Origin: JBEKHI01 sp050012355
GTDB taxonomy: Bacteria; Actinomycetota; Actinomycetes; Streptosporangiales; Streptosporangiaceae
Assembly: GCA_050012355.1 (NCBI GenBank)
Contig: JBEKHI010000006.1
Span: 1-49,492, forward strand
Length of the DNA stretch: 49,492 nucleotides
Reading direction: 5' to 3'
Positions 7,840 to 16,272 of the stretch are shown here, one piece after another. The notes beneath the pieces are model-generated. The model had not been told where the DNA came from and did no database searches. It was given only the letters and a program-made list of their open reading frames with translations. The position numbers were made by a program, and so were the translations under genes. Position 1 is the stretch's first letter. Each line of letters opens with the position of its first letter.

Positions 7840-9387
7840 TCAGCGCTGGAAGACGTATACGTCGTCGGCTACGAAAATCACGTGATAGCTGGCTTTCGGG
7901 TAAAGCTGGTTGATAAACGCGGGTATATCGGTTGGCTCGGGTGAGTAGCCGCTGTTCTCGCCGTCGAAGACGATGTATTCGGTCGCGGGGTTTCCGCTGT
8001 TCCCGATCCAGAACGTGTCGGTCCGCGCCGCCAGCGGGGCGAGCAGGTCCAGGGTCGTCGTCACCGTGGCGCCGTCGGGCACGTGGGACATCGCCGCCTC
8101 GGCGGCGGTGACGTGCGGGGTGATCTGGTACGTCTGGCTGCTCCAGAGCGTGCTGACCGGGAACTGGAAGACCAGCGCGGCGGCGACCGCGATCATCATG
8201 GCGGGGCCGTGGCGTCCGGCCGCGAGCCGCACCGGGCGCAGCCACGCGCGCCCGGTGCCGTCGGCCGTTCGCGCCCTTGCCCGGGCCATCGCGTCGATGG
8301 CGGCGATGAACAGTATGGGCATCACCGTCGCGTTGTAATGCCAGTAGGTGCCCCAGTACGAACTGTTGGTGGAGAAGAACCGCAGCGCGAGACTCGGCAA
8401 CGCGATCAACGCGATCGGCGAGCCAAGCGCGGTGAACGCGGTCGGGAGCAGCAGCATGATCACGGTCTGCAGCTTCTCCGACCACCCGAGGAACGGCTGC
8501 TTGAGCAGGGCCCCGAGGGAGAACGTCCCTCCGACCGCGCCGCCGTCCTTCCAGTAGTAATAAACGTGCTCGGGGTTGAAGTGCGGGATGATCACCCCGA
8601 TCTCCAGGAACGACCACGCGAGCCCCCAGAAGATGAGGAACTGCCCGGCGATGGTCTTGCGCCGGTCAGGCACCTCGGCCCGCTGGGAGCTGATCGCCAT
8701 CAGCAAGCCGATCGCCGCGACCGTGAAGCCCTGGTCCTCCTTGACGAAGACCAGCGGCACCGCCCACCAGACCGCGGCTTTCGTCTTGCCGCGAAGCAGC
8801 GCCGACAGCGAGAACGCCAGCATCGGGACGGCGAAGGCGATCTCGTGGAAGTCGAAGTTGATCATCTGCTCTAGGCCCCAGGAGAGCCCGTAGGCCAGCC
8901 CGATCGCCCGCCCGGCGCCGGGGCCGAGCTTCTCCCGGGCCGCCTGCGCGACCGGGAAAATCGAGATCGCGGTCAGCAGCGCCTGGGCGACCAGCAGCGT
9001 CGCCGATGACGGAAATATGCGGAAGAACGGGGCGATCAACCCCACGATGATCTGGAAGTGATCGCCGAGCAGGTTCATCCCGGGTGTCCTGATGTCCACA
9101 ATGGGGGCATGCAGGTGCGCAAGCTGCTTGACGTACTCGGTGTAGATCCCCAGGTCCCACGAGGACGGGTTGAGCGTAAGCAAGCGGAATAGCGAGATCG
9201 CGCAGTACGCGCCGAATATCAGCACGGCGATCAGCCACACGGCCCAGTCCCGGTAAGCCCAGGCAAGCCGGTGCGCTGGCGTGCTCCCCTCGTCCGGGGT
9301 AGCGGTCTCCCCCACCGGGATAAGGGCTTCCGGCCGTCGCTCTTCCAACATCGTGGGCAGCCTACCTGTTTCGCGCTTCTGGGACAT
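7840..9387 (-). CDS. DUF2079 polytopic membrane protein
   Basis: A 515-residue integral membrane protein with roughly ten hydrophobic helices. The first follows a charged N-terminus of about 50 residues. DUF2079 marks are SSWDLGIYTEYVKQL and LLGDHFQIIVGL in the first loop, the layout also seen in GT-C type glycosyltransferases. A soluble C-terminal part of about 100 residues ends in YHVIFVADDVYVFQR. The start is the ATG at 9387, whose A is shared with the TGA of the upstream permease (TGATG); the open frame beyond it is not used. Coupling to an ABC-2 exporter suggests a job in export or modification of an envelope glycan or lipid, which is inference. Confidence 0.85.
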   Translation of the reverse strand: MSQKRETGRLPTMLEERRPEALIPVGETATPDEGSTPAHRLAWAYRDWAVWLIAVLIFGAYCAISLFRLLTLNPSSWDLGIYTEYVKQLAHLHAPIVDIRTPGMNLLGDHFQIIVGLIAPFFRIFPSSATLLVAQALLTAISIFPVAQAAREKLGPGAGRAIGLAYGLSWGLEQMINFDFHEIAFAVPMLAFSLSALLRGKTKAAVWWAVPLVFVKEDQGFTVAAIGLLMAISSQRAEVPDRRKTIAGQFLIFWGLAWSFLEIGVIIPHFNPEHVYYYWKDGGAVGGTFSLGALLKQPFLGWSEKLQTVIMLLLPTAFTALGSPIALIALPSLALRFFSTNSSYWGTYWHYNATVMPILFIAAIDAMARARARTADGTGRAWLRPVRLAAGRHGPAMMIAVAAALVFQFPVSTLWSSQTYQITPHVTAAEAAMSHVPDGATVTTTLDLLAPLAARTDTFWIGNSGNPATEYIVFDGENSGYSPEPTDIPAFINQLYPKASYHVIFVADDVYVFQR

Positions 9388-10202
9388 CAGACCAGCAGGA
9401 GCGTGCCGATCCGGCGGCCCGCGACATACAGGCCGCCCACGCCCATGACCAGCAGGTAGGCGGCCCGCCACAGCAAGTCAGGGCCGGTCGCTCCGATTAC
9501 CAGGTCACGCAGCAGGACCACTCCTTGGTACAGCGGCGTCCACTCGACGATGTCGGCCACCACCCGGGGGTACACCGACAGCGGATAAAACGTGCCGGAG
9601 AACAGAAACAGCGGCATCGAGGTGAGCGTCACGTAATCGAAGTCTTGCCACGATTTCATGTACGTCGTGCAGGCAACGCCCACGGCGGCGAACGCGAACC
9701 CGATCAGCAGCGCGACCGGAACCGCGAAGAGCGCCCACCAGGACTGGACCAGGCCCATGAACGCCATCACCAGCATAAACGCCACCGCGTAGATCGTGCC
9801 GCGGAAAAGCGCCCAGCCAATCTCGGCGAGCGCCACCTGCCCCGGCCGCATCGGAGTGGCGAGCACGGCCTCGTAGAGCTTGTCGTACTTCAGCCGGAAG
9901 AAGACGTTGAACGTGGAGTCGTATATCGCACCGTTCATAGCGGAGACCGCGAGCAGTCCGGGCGCGACGAACTCCCGGTACGGTATCGGCGTGCCCGCGG
10001 GCCCGGGAACCCGGCCGATCAGGGTGCCGAGGCCGATCCCGACCGACAGCAGGTAGAACAGCGGCTCGAACACCCCGGAGGCGAACACCAGCCACATGTG
10101 CCGGTAGACCCGGGCATGCCGCTCGATCAGCGGGAGGCTGCCGCGGCCGACCCGGGAAATCCGCTGGGCGGGCGGCAGGACCCTGAGCGTCAGTTCAGAC
10201 AT
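9387..10202 (-). CDS. ABC-2 type permease, DrrB/NodJ-like
   Basis: A 271-residue integral membrane subunit with six predicted helices. It begins with a basic cytosolic segment (IERHARVYRHMW) and contains the family hallmarks FVAPGLLAVSAMNGAIYDS, YEAVLATPMRPGQVALAE and MPLFLFSGTFYPLSVYP. The gene overlaps the first permease gene by 8 nt and shares one base with DUF2079. Together with the ATPase at 10986 and the second permease it would make a complete heterodimeric exporter. Confidence 0.92.
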   Translation of the reverse strand: MSELTLRVLPPAQRISRVGRGSLPLIERHARVYRHMWLVFASGVFEPLFYLLSVGIGLGTLIGRVPGPAGTPIPYREFVAPGLLAVSAMNGAIYDSTFNVFFRLKYDKLYEAVLATPMRPGQVALAEIGWALFRGTIYAVAFMLVMAFMGLVQSWWALFAVPVALLIGFAFAAVGVACTTYMKSWQDFDYVTLTSMPLFLFSGTFYPLSVYPRVVADIVEWTPLYQGVVLLRDLVIGATGPDLLWRAAYLLVMGVGGLYVAGRRIGTLLLV

Positions 10203-10986
10203 AAAGGCGCCTCGTGTAGGTCCGGCCGCCAGCCCAGATACCCAGGCCCGCCGCCACCGTCAGGTAGGCCACGTGCCCGATCGCGGTGCCGACCGGAACA
10301 GCTCCGAGGGACAGCGACCGGCACAAGTCCACCCCTTGCCACAGCGGGCTCACGTATACGACGGGGTGCAGCCAGCCCGGCAGCCTGGAGACGGGGTAGA
10401 ACGTGCCGGAGAACATCATCAGCGGGATCATGCCGAACCGGAACAGGTAGTTGAACGCGCTCTCCATCTTCAGCGTCACCGCCCAGGCGGCGATTGGCGC
10501 CGCGAACGCGAGCCCGGTGAGCACGGCGACCGGGTAGGCCAGGATCACCATCCACGAGTGAGCCGCGCCGAACGCCACCATGATGATCAGGTAGATCAGC
10601 GAGTTCATCGCTATCCGCAGCAGCATGAACAGCAGGTGACCGCGGAAGATGTCGGCCGGCCGCAATGGGGTGGCCTGCGCCGCGATGTAGATGCGGTTCC
10701 ACTTGATAGAACCGAAGACCGGGAACGAGGCCGCGCCCATGGCCGTGCTCATCGCCTGGGTCCCGAGGATGGCGGGGGCCACAAAGTCCAGGTAGGACAC
10801 CCCGCCGAGGGCGGACGTCCCGTGCTTATTGACCAGGCTGCCGAGACCGAATCCCATCGCGCCCAGGTAGAACAGCGGGCCCAGCACGCTTGACCAGATC
10901 GAGGCTCGCCAGGTCCGCCGGTAGACGGTCAGCCAGCAGCGCAACCCGCGCACGGCCGGCGCTCGCGAAGCCGAGAGCGCGACCAT
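10195..10986 (-). CDS. ABC-2 type permease, DrrB/NodJ-like
   Basis: A 263-residue membrane subunit and paralogue of the next gene downstream. The shared signature is DFVAPAILGTQAMSTAMGAA, IYIAAQATPLRPADIFRGH and MIPLMMFSGTFYPVSRLPGW, with six predicted helices. The ATG at 10986 shares its A with the TGA of the ATPase gene (TGATG), so translation is coupled. Two different permeases plus one ATPase is the usual layout of NodIJ/DrrAB-type exporters of drugs, polyketides or glycolipids. Confidence 0.92.
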   Translation of the reverse strand: MVALSASRAPAVRGLRCWLTVYRRTWRASIWSSVLGPLFYLGAMGFGLGSLVNKHGTSALGGVSYLDFVAPAILGTQAMSTAMGAASFPVFGSIKWNRIYIAAQATPLRPADIFRGHLLFMLLRIAMNSLIYLIIMVAFGAAHSWMVILAYPVAVLTGLAFAAPIAAWAVTLKMESAFNYLFRFGMIPLMMFSGTFYPVSRLPGWLHPVVYVSPLWQGVDLCRSLSLGAVPVGTAIGHVAYLTVAAGLGIWAGGRTYTRRLYV

Positions 10987-11915
10987 CAGTCCTCCAGCCG
11001 GCGGCCGGTCAGGTGCAGGAAGACGTCTTCCAGCGTTGACCTGCGCACCAGCGAGGTGAGCGGCTCAAGACCGAGGCGCCGCACCGCGGCGAGCGCGGTG
11101 TCCCCGTCATCGGTGTAGATGAGGATGCGATCGGCGAGTACCTCGCGGCGTTCTGATGGAAGGTCCTTTAGTTTCTCCGCCGCCTGCTCATGCGAGTCGA
11201 GCGGGAACCGCAGTTCGAGCACCTCGGGGGTGGAGTACTTCTCGATCAGCTCGCGCGGGGTGCCGGAGGCGGCGAACTGGCCGTGATCCATGACCACCAG
11301 CCGGTCGCACAACTGCTCCGCCTCATCCATGTAGTGGGTGGTGAGGATGAGCGTGACGCCGCGCTGCTTGAGCCGGTAGAGCCGGTCCCAGACCACGTGC
11401 CTGGCCTGCGGGTCCAAGCCGGTGGTCGGCTCGTCGAGGATGATGATGTCCGGGTCGTTGATCAGCGACCTGGCGATGGTGAGGCGCCGTTTCATGCCGC
11501 CGGACAGGTCATCGACCTTGGCTTTGCCCCGGTCCGTGAGCTGCACGAAATCGAGCAACTGGTCGGTGCGCTCCCTGATCACGTTCCGCGGCAGCCCGAA
11601 GTAACGCCCGTAGACCAGCAGGTTCTCCCGGACGGTCAGCTCCACGTCCAGGGTGTCGTCCTGAGGCACGACCCCCAGCCGGCCGCGGATCTGCGAGCCG
11701 TCCCGCACCGGGTCCTTGCCCAGGATCTCCAGCGACCCGCCGGACGGAGGCGACACGCAAGCGAGCATCCGCATGGTCGAGGACTTGCCTGCGCCGTTGG
11801 GCCCGAGGAAGCCAAAAGCCTCGCCGCGATAGAGATCGAAATCAATCCCGTTAACCGCCAGGTGATCTCCGAAGCGCTTCGTCAGACCACGGGCTTGAAC
11901 GAGGATCTCCGGCAC
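10986..11915 (-). CDS. ABC transporter ATP-binding protein, DrrA/NodI-like
   Basis: A 309-residue ATPase of an ABC-2 exporter. Walker A GPNGAGKSS, Q-loop VVPQDDTLD, signature DLSGGMKRRLTIARSL, Walker B DIIILDEPTTGLD and H-loop LTTHYMDEAEQL are all intact. The C-terminal 90 residues form the accessory domain seen in drug-exporter ATPases, ending SLVRRSTLEDVFLHLTGR. The start is GTG at 11915, with AAGG about 14 nt upstream. It is the first gene of a leftward operon with two permeases and DUF2079. A 165-nt space separates it from the divergent GtrA gene. Confidence 0.93.
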   Translation of the reverse strand: MPEILVQARGLTKRFGDHLAVNGIDFDLYRGEAFGFLGPNGAGKSSTMRMLACVSPPSGGSLEILGKDPVRDGSQIRGRLGVVPQDDTLDVELTVRENLLVYGRYFGLPRNVIRERTDQLLDFVQLTDRGKAKVDDLSGGMKRRLTIARSLINDPDIIILDEPTTGLDPQARHVVWDRLYRLKQRGVTLILTTHYMDEAEQLCDRLVVMDHGQFAASGTPRELIEKYSTPEVLELRFPLDSHEQAAEKLKDLPSERREVLADRILIYTDDGDTALAAVRRLGLEPLTSLVRRSTLEDVFLHLTGRRLED

Positions 11916-12080
11916 TCGCTGAAGGTTACCTTTGAATCTTGCGAATATCGAACGGTTTTCTGCCCCCGGCCAGCACCGGCGGAACCGACCAGGTACCCTC
12001 GATCAGGTCGGCCTGGCCTGGTATGGCCGCAGCTCGGCAGGGCCAGTGGTTCGGCCAGCACTGTGCGAAGGGATACCCAG

Positions 12081-12560
12081 TTGACACTCTTCCGTGACGT
12101 TTACTCGCGTTTCAAGCTGCTTCTACATGAAGTAGCCAAATTCGGCGTCGTTGGCGGCATCGGCTTCGTGGTCCAGCTGGTCACCACGAACGCACTGCAC
12201 TCCGGAGCCAAGGTTGGCGCGCTGTCGGCCGTTGTGATCGGCTACGTATTCGCCACCGTGGTCACTTTCCTAGGTAATAAGTACTGGACCTACCGGCACC
12301 GCGTTGGCAACAGCCACGTGGGACGCGAGTCGATGATGTTCATACTGCTGAACGTGGGCGGCATCCTCATCCAGCTCGGCGTCAACGCGTTTGTCACCTA
12401 CGGCCTGGGCCTCAAGGACACGTTCTCCTACAACGTGGCCCTCGTCATCGGCATCGGCATCGGCACCCTCTTCCGGTTGTTCACCTACCGTCGCTGGGTG
12501 TTCCTCGCGACTCCGGCCGCGCCCGAGTCGGTTGAGGCCTTGGAGCCCGAGCTGCGCTAA
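12081..12560 (+). CDS. GtrA family membrane protein
   Basis: A 159-residue protein with four membrane helices (AKFGVVGGIGFVVQLVTT is the first). The family marks are FLGNKYWTYR after helix 2 and LFRLFTYRRWVF at the end. GtrA-like proteins are thought to flip polyprenyl-linked sugars across the membrane or assist glycosyltransferases doing so. The start is the TTG at 12081, with AAGGGA about 7 nt upstream; there is no in-frame ATG or GTG near it, and the long open frame back to 11190 is antisense to the ABC ATPase. The stop overlaps that of the convergent transglycosylase-like gene. Confidence 0.88.
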   Translation: MTLFRDVYSRFKLLLHEVAKFGVVGGIGFVVQLVTTNALHSGAKVGALSAVVIGYVFATVVTFLGNKYWTYRHRVGNSHVGRESMMFILLNVGGILIQLGVNAFVTYGLGLKDTFSYNVALVIGIGIGTLFRLFTYRRWVFLATPAAPESVEALEPELR

Positions 12561-13339
12561 CGGCAGCCCGGCACCGACACCAGACCGAGCGGGCCGTCCA
12601 GAGCCTGGGCGGCCTGAGCGAGGGTCAGGTAACCGACGGCCACCATCCTGCTGATCACGTGTTCCAGCCGCACGCGAGCGGCGGTGGGATGCAGGATGGG
12701 GTCGTCGAAGGTGGGTGCGTTGACCACCCCGGCGAGCATCGCCGCCTGAACGACCGACAGGTTCGCCGGCTCGACGCCGAAGTATCCGCAGCTCGCCGAT
12801 TGCAGGCCATAGAACCCGTGACCGTAATAGGCGACTTCGCCGTACATCTGCAAGATCTGGGCCTTGCTGTAGGTGAAGTTCAGCTTGATGGCCAGCATGA
12901 CCTGCTCAAGCTCGATGGTCCACCCCTGCCGGTCCGGCGTGTAGAGCATCTTGGCGAGCTGCTGATCGATCCCGGCCCCGCCCGGGTCCTGTCCCCCGGT
13001 CAGATCGGTGACCACCACCCGGCCCACCGCGATCAGGTCCACCCCTGGCTCGGTATAGAACCGGTGGTCCTCGGTGGCGATCAGGGCGCGGGAAAAGTTC
13101 TCCGGCACCGCCGCTCCCGGGTAAGAGATGTGGTTCGCGGTCGCCTGTGCCAGCGTGAGCTCGGTCGCCTGACTCGCGGACGGCGTTATCAGCCAGCCGA
13201 CGCCAAACACCAGCAGGAAGACCGCCAGCAGCACGGCCGCGGCCTTCCCCAGGCGCTTGAGGCGCCGTGGCCACCGGCGTGGCTTCTTAGTCTTCTGAGG
13301 ACTTTCGGCTTTCCTCTCTTTACCTGTCCGCGAAACCAT
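12557..13339 (-). CDS. monofunctional GT51 transglycosylase-like protein, catalytic motifs degenerate
   Basis: A 260-residue membrane-anchored protein with a basic N-terminus and one helix (about residues 33-53), then a GT51 fold facing outward. There is no transpeptidase domain. The first catalytic Glu survives in TEDHRFYTEPGVD, but His of EDxxFxxH is replaced (EDHRFYTEP). GGSTITQQ has become GGAGIDQQ, and the conserved RKxKE ahead of the AILAL helix aligns with IELEQ. The YLN motif is YGE. The later structural part (YYGHGFYGLQSASCGYFG, AAMLAGVVNAPTFDDP) is well kept. Either the enzyme uses an unusual donor or it is a non-catalytic homologue. Confidence 0.78.
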   Translation of the reverse strand: MVSRTGKERKAESPQKTKKPRRWPRRLKRLGKAAAVLLAVFLLVFGVGWLITPSASQATELTLAQATANHISYPGAAVPENFSRALIATEDHRFYTEPGVDLIAVGRVVVTDLTGGQDPGGAGIDQQLAKMLYTPDRQGWTIELEQVMLAIKLNFTYSKAQILQMYGEVAYYGHGFYGLQSASCGYFGVEPANLSVVQAAMLAGVVNAPTFDDPILHPTAARVRLEHVISRMVAVGYLTLAQAAQALDGPLGLVSVPGCR

Positions 13340-13376
13340 GCAGCCGATGCTATCGGCCAGATCCGACCGCTAGCGC

Positions 13377-14903
13377 TCAACGCGCCCGGGGCGCCAGGAT
13401 CTTCTCCGGGTCATGGCCCAGGTCTGCTAGCAGCACGATCGCCGCGTTCCGCCCGGGCGCGCCGCTAATCGAGCCGCCCGGATGGGTGCAACCGCCGGTC
13501 TGGTACAGGCCGGCGACCGGCATCCGGTGCTCAGCCCAGCCGGGCGCCGGCCGCATCGCCCCGCTGAACGCTGGCCCCCGGTCACCGCCGTGGAACGCGC
13601 CGCGCACCATGTGCGGGTTCAGCCGTTCATAGTCCCTCGGTTCGTACACCAGGCTGTCCAGGATCACGTCCCCATCGAGGTTCGGCGCCTGCCGCCGCAC
13701 CGCCGCTAGCATCCGCTGCCCGGCGGCGCGCTTGTCTGGCACGTCGTAGGCCTGCGGGCAGAGCAGCTTCACGGTGTGCATGCCCTCCGGCGCGCGGTCC
13801 GGATCGGCCAGCGTCGGGGTGGCCGCCAGCAGCCAGGGCACATCGGGCGAGTACACCCCGGCGCGCAGGTCGGCGCACAGCCTGAGCACGTCTTCCGGCC
13901 ACCCCGCCAGCCCGGCCGACACCGCGGCCTGATCGCCGAACCTGGGTGGCTCGGTGGTGCACAGGTACACCCCGAGGCCCGCGATGCCGGGGTCATAGGT
14001 GGCGATTCCGTACCGGAAGTCCGCGGGCCAGGTATCGCGCGGCACCATGTCGATCAACCGCTTCACGTGAATGCTGGACACGACCGCGACGGTGGCGAGG
14101 TAGCGGTCACCGCAGGACGTCTCGACGCCCGCGCAGCGGCCGTTGTCCAGGATCAGGTCCGCGACCTCCTGATCGCACTCGACCCGCCCGCCGTGGGCCT
14201 CCAGGAACGCGGTGAGCGCGTCGATGAGGCGACCGGAGCCGCCGACCGGGATAGGCCAGCTGTGCCGCTGCCGCCGGTAAACGACGTCGTAGCCGGACAC
14301 GCCGGTGCCTGGCGTGTCCGGCGGCTCGAAGTCCTGGAAGGCCAGCCACAGCATGAACGCCTGGACGTGCCTGCTGCCAAACTCATGCCTGATCACGTCC
14401 CAGGCCGACAGCGCCGCCCGCCGCTCCCAGATCCGGTCCAACCGGGGCTGGGTGTCACCAGGGGTATGCCGCACCCGGGCGAACTCCGGTGCGACCCGCT
14501 CGTAGTCGTCAAGGAACCGCAGGTACGCTGCCGCGTCGGCGTTGCTGAACCGGGCGATCTGTTCCGCCGTCCGCTGCCGGTCCAGCCACATGGTCAGCGA
14601 CTCCCCGTCCGGGAACACCACGTGCGCGACCGGATCCGGCTCGACGTAGCGCAGCCCGTACTCACTTACCAGCCCGAGTTCGTCGCGCAGCAACAGCGGG
14701 TTCAGCTGGATCAGCGGATGACCGGTGGCGCAGGTGTCGATGCCGAAGCCGGGCAGCATGAGTTCCTCGGTGGCCGCTCCCCCGCCCGGCACCGGACCAG
14801 CGTCCAGCACCACGCACCGGTAGCCCGCCCGCGCCAGGTAGCAGGCGGTGATCAGGCTGTTGTGTCCTCCGCCCGCCACCACAATGTCCGCGTACGTAGC
14901 CAT
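13377..14903 (-). CDS. FAD-dependent oxidoreductase, phytoene dehydrogenase-like
   Basis: A 508-residue flavoprotein. The N-terminal dinucleotide-binding motif is ADIVVAGGGHNSLITACYLARAGY, followed by LDAGPVPGGGAATEEL. The C-terminus has the second FAD contact GLYQTGGCTHPGGSISGAPGRNAA. This is the arrangement of the phytoene desaturase/PYROXD2-like NAD(P)/FAD oxidoreductases. The start at 14903 (ATG) follows GGGGGTG by about 6 nt and places the Rossmann motif at the usual distance; the frame is open to 14972. No carotenoid genes are adjacent, so no pathway can be assigned. Confidence 0.85.
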   Translation of the reverse strand: MATYADIVVAGGGHNSLITACYLARAGYRCVVLDAGPVPGGGAATEELMLPGFGIDTCATGHPLIQLNPLLLRDELGLVSEYGLRYVEPDPVAHVVFPDGESLTMWLDRQRTAEQIARFSNADAAAYLRFLDDYERVAPEFARVRHTPGDTQPRLDRIWERRAALSAWDVIRHEFGSRHVQAFMLWLAFQDFEPPDTPGTGVSGYDVVYRRQRHSWPIPVGGSGRLIDALTAFLEAHGGRVECDQEVADLILDNGRCAGVETSCGDRYLATVAVVSSIHVKRLIDMVPRDTWPADFRYGIATYDPGIAGLGVYLCTTEPPRFGDQAAVSAGLAGWPEDVLRLCADLRAGVYSPDVPWLLAATPTLADPDRAPEGMHTVKLLCPQAYDVPDKRAAGQRMLAAVRRQAPNLDGDVILDSLVYEPRDYERLNPHMVRGAFHGGDRGPAFSGAMRPAPGWAEHRMPVAGLYQTGGCTHPGGSISGAPGRNAAIVLLADLGHDPEKILAPRAR

Positions 14904-15148
14904 CCGTCGCACCCCCATATCGGGCCTTACAGCGACAAGATCGTCTCCGGGCTTCACCCCGGTCAAGGACAACGCATCGTTTTCCGTATACCGAACGACG
15001 CGCCCTAGGTATGTACGGGCTTGGGTTTTCCCCTATGCCATAACGACGTGCTCAAGGTGCCACCGGTCTCGTGCTCCCGTCCCGCAGCGCTGTCGTTTCC
15101 GGTTAGCTCCTCCGGTGCGCTAAGGTAGCTGTGCGCGCTTCGGTGCGA

Positions 15149-15225
15149 CGGGACGTGGCCTAGTTTGGTTCAGGGCGCTCGGCTGGGGGCCGAGAGATTC
15201 CCGGGTTCGAATCCCGGCGTCCCGA
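15149..15225 (+). tRNA. tRNA-Pro (anticodon GGG)
   Basis: The acceptor arm CGGGACG pairs with CGTCCCG, with A as discriminator. The D-arm is GCCTAGTTTGGTTCAGGGC. The anticodon stem CTCGG/CCGAG encloses the loop CTGGGGG, which gives anticodon GGG for CCC/CCU proline codons. The T-arm is CCGGGTTCGAATCCCGG. The CCA end is not encoded. A gene fragment of an endonuclease begins directly after it. Confidence 0.95.
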
Positions 15226-15289
15226 CAATTTTTCGAACCTAACTTCTGGGCATCGACAGAATGTCGGTGTCCATCGTTATGGTGAAGGC

Positions 15290-15937
15290 ATCTGCACCGA
15301 CGATAATCTGCGTGCCGCCGTCACGAAGTCCGTCAACTGGCATGAGGTCATGCGAGCACTCGGCCTCCCGACGACGTCCGCCTACAAGATCCGGATGATC
15401 CGCCGCCGGGCAGAGGGCCTCGGCCTCGACACGTCCCACTTCCGCGGCAAACGACGTTGGTCGGACGCTCAGCTCCGGCAAGCTGTCATCGAGGGCTACA
15501 CCTGGAACGATGTCCTTGCTGCCCTAGGGCTCACGCGAGGAGACTCCAACAACAGCACCCGGGTCAAGGCCCACGCAGTCCGTCTCGGACTCGATATCAA
15601 TCACCTCGGCCGCACGCGTCCAAAAGGTGATGCACCCACCATGACGCCCGACCTGAGCCACCTCCGGGAAGCTGGACCTGCCCTGGCCGCGTCCTGGTTC
15701 GCGCTCAGTGGGTGCCCGGTCTCATGGCCGATGGAGCCAGCCATCTATGACCTGCTCACCGCCACCTCGAGCGGCTTCCAGCGGGTGCAGGTCAAGACCA
15801 CCACCGGGATGAAGAAGAACGGCTGGGAAGTTGGCGTGGGCAGGCGACCTTACTCGGAGGGAAACCGAGCCCCCTCGGTCCGCTGCCGCGCCGAGGGCCG
15901 GGGCGGGTGCTGCTTCTGGTACTGGTGGTGTTCATGA
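15290..15937 (+). pseudogene. fragment of a PD-(D/E)XK (group I intron-type) endonuclease
   Basis: The frame shows two copies of a DNA-binding-like repeat of about 50 residues, each with a LRxAV...W..V..ALGL core and ending LGLD..H(F/L), at about 15299-15440 and 15455-15609. An endonuclease domain follows: SGCPVSWPMEPAIYDLL then RVQVKTTTG, where D and the Q-x-K pair fit the PD-(D/E)XK_5 pattern. The first repeat begins upstream of the ATG at 15350 and has no start codon in frame back to the tRNA. The C-terminus turns into an unrelated Cys/Trp-rich tail just before the palindrome at 15966. Both ends therefore look lost, which suggests the remnant of an element once sitting beside the tRNA. Confidence 0.6.
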
Positions 15938-16272
15938 GTGCGGTAAGGACGCCAACCCGAGTGTGCCGTTTCTGGTCGGTGCTGCACTACCCGCCCTCTT
16001 TTATGGGCAGTGCAGCACTGACCAGAAACGGTCCGCTGCCGCGCGCTCAGCTGGGGCAGAGTACGTCATCCCCATGCTCGCGGTCGGCGATTCTGCTGCG
16101 CGCCTACAAGAAGTACATCGTCGGGAACGCCGCTGGGCTCTGTACTCCTGTGACGCGAGCGGCGTGACGTTGTGTCTGTTTTTCATGTAAGTGCACGAGC
16201 ATGATGTGTAAAAAGTTACGCACGGTGGAATGAGTGCAGCCGTAACTGATCAACACAATGGGGGGAAGATCA
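15938..16272. other. non-coding gap between endonuclease remnant and histone-like gene
   Basis: 335 nt without a supportable gene. It holds the long hairpin at 15966-16031 and, just before the histone-like gene, the inverted pair AGTTACG (16214-16220) and CGTAACT (16241-16247) separated by 20 nt, a possible operator. An AT-richer stretch at 16170-16215 is the most likely promoter area. No clear -10/-35 pair could be fixed. Confidence 0.5.
15966..16031. repeat. long inverted repeat (family B palindrome)
   Basis: 23-nt arms (15966-15988 and 16009-16031) pair with a single G-T type mismatch around a 20-nt loop. The inner part GTGCTGCACTACCC is identical to the left arm of the palindrome at 29218-29269, so the two are members of one dispersed family. 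It follows directly on the broken 3' end of the endonuclease remnant. Confidence 0.88.

Noticed and set aside
11190..12080. Long rightward open frame continuous with the GtrA gene
   Set aside because: It is antisense to the ABC ATPase, rich in Gln/Arg/His and without family resemblance; only the part from 12081 is GtrA.
15149..15225. att duplication of the tRNA-Pro 3' end
   Set aside because: I found no second copy of the T-arm/acceptor sequence in the window, so an integrated element cannot be delimited.
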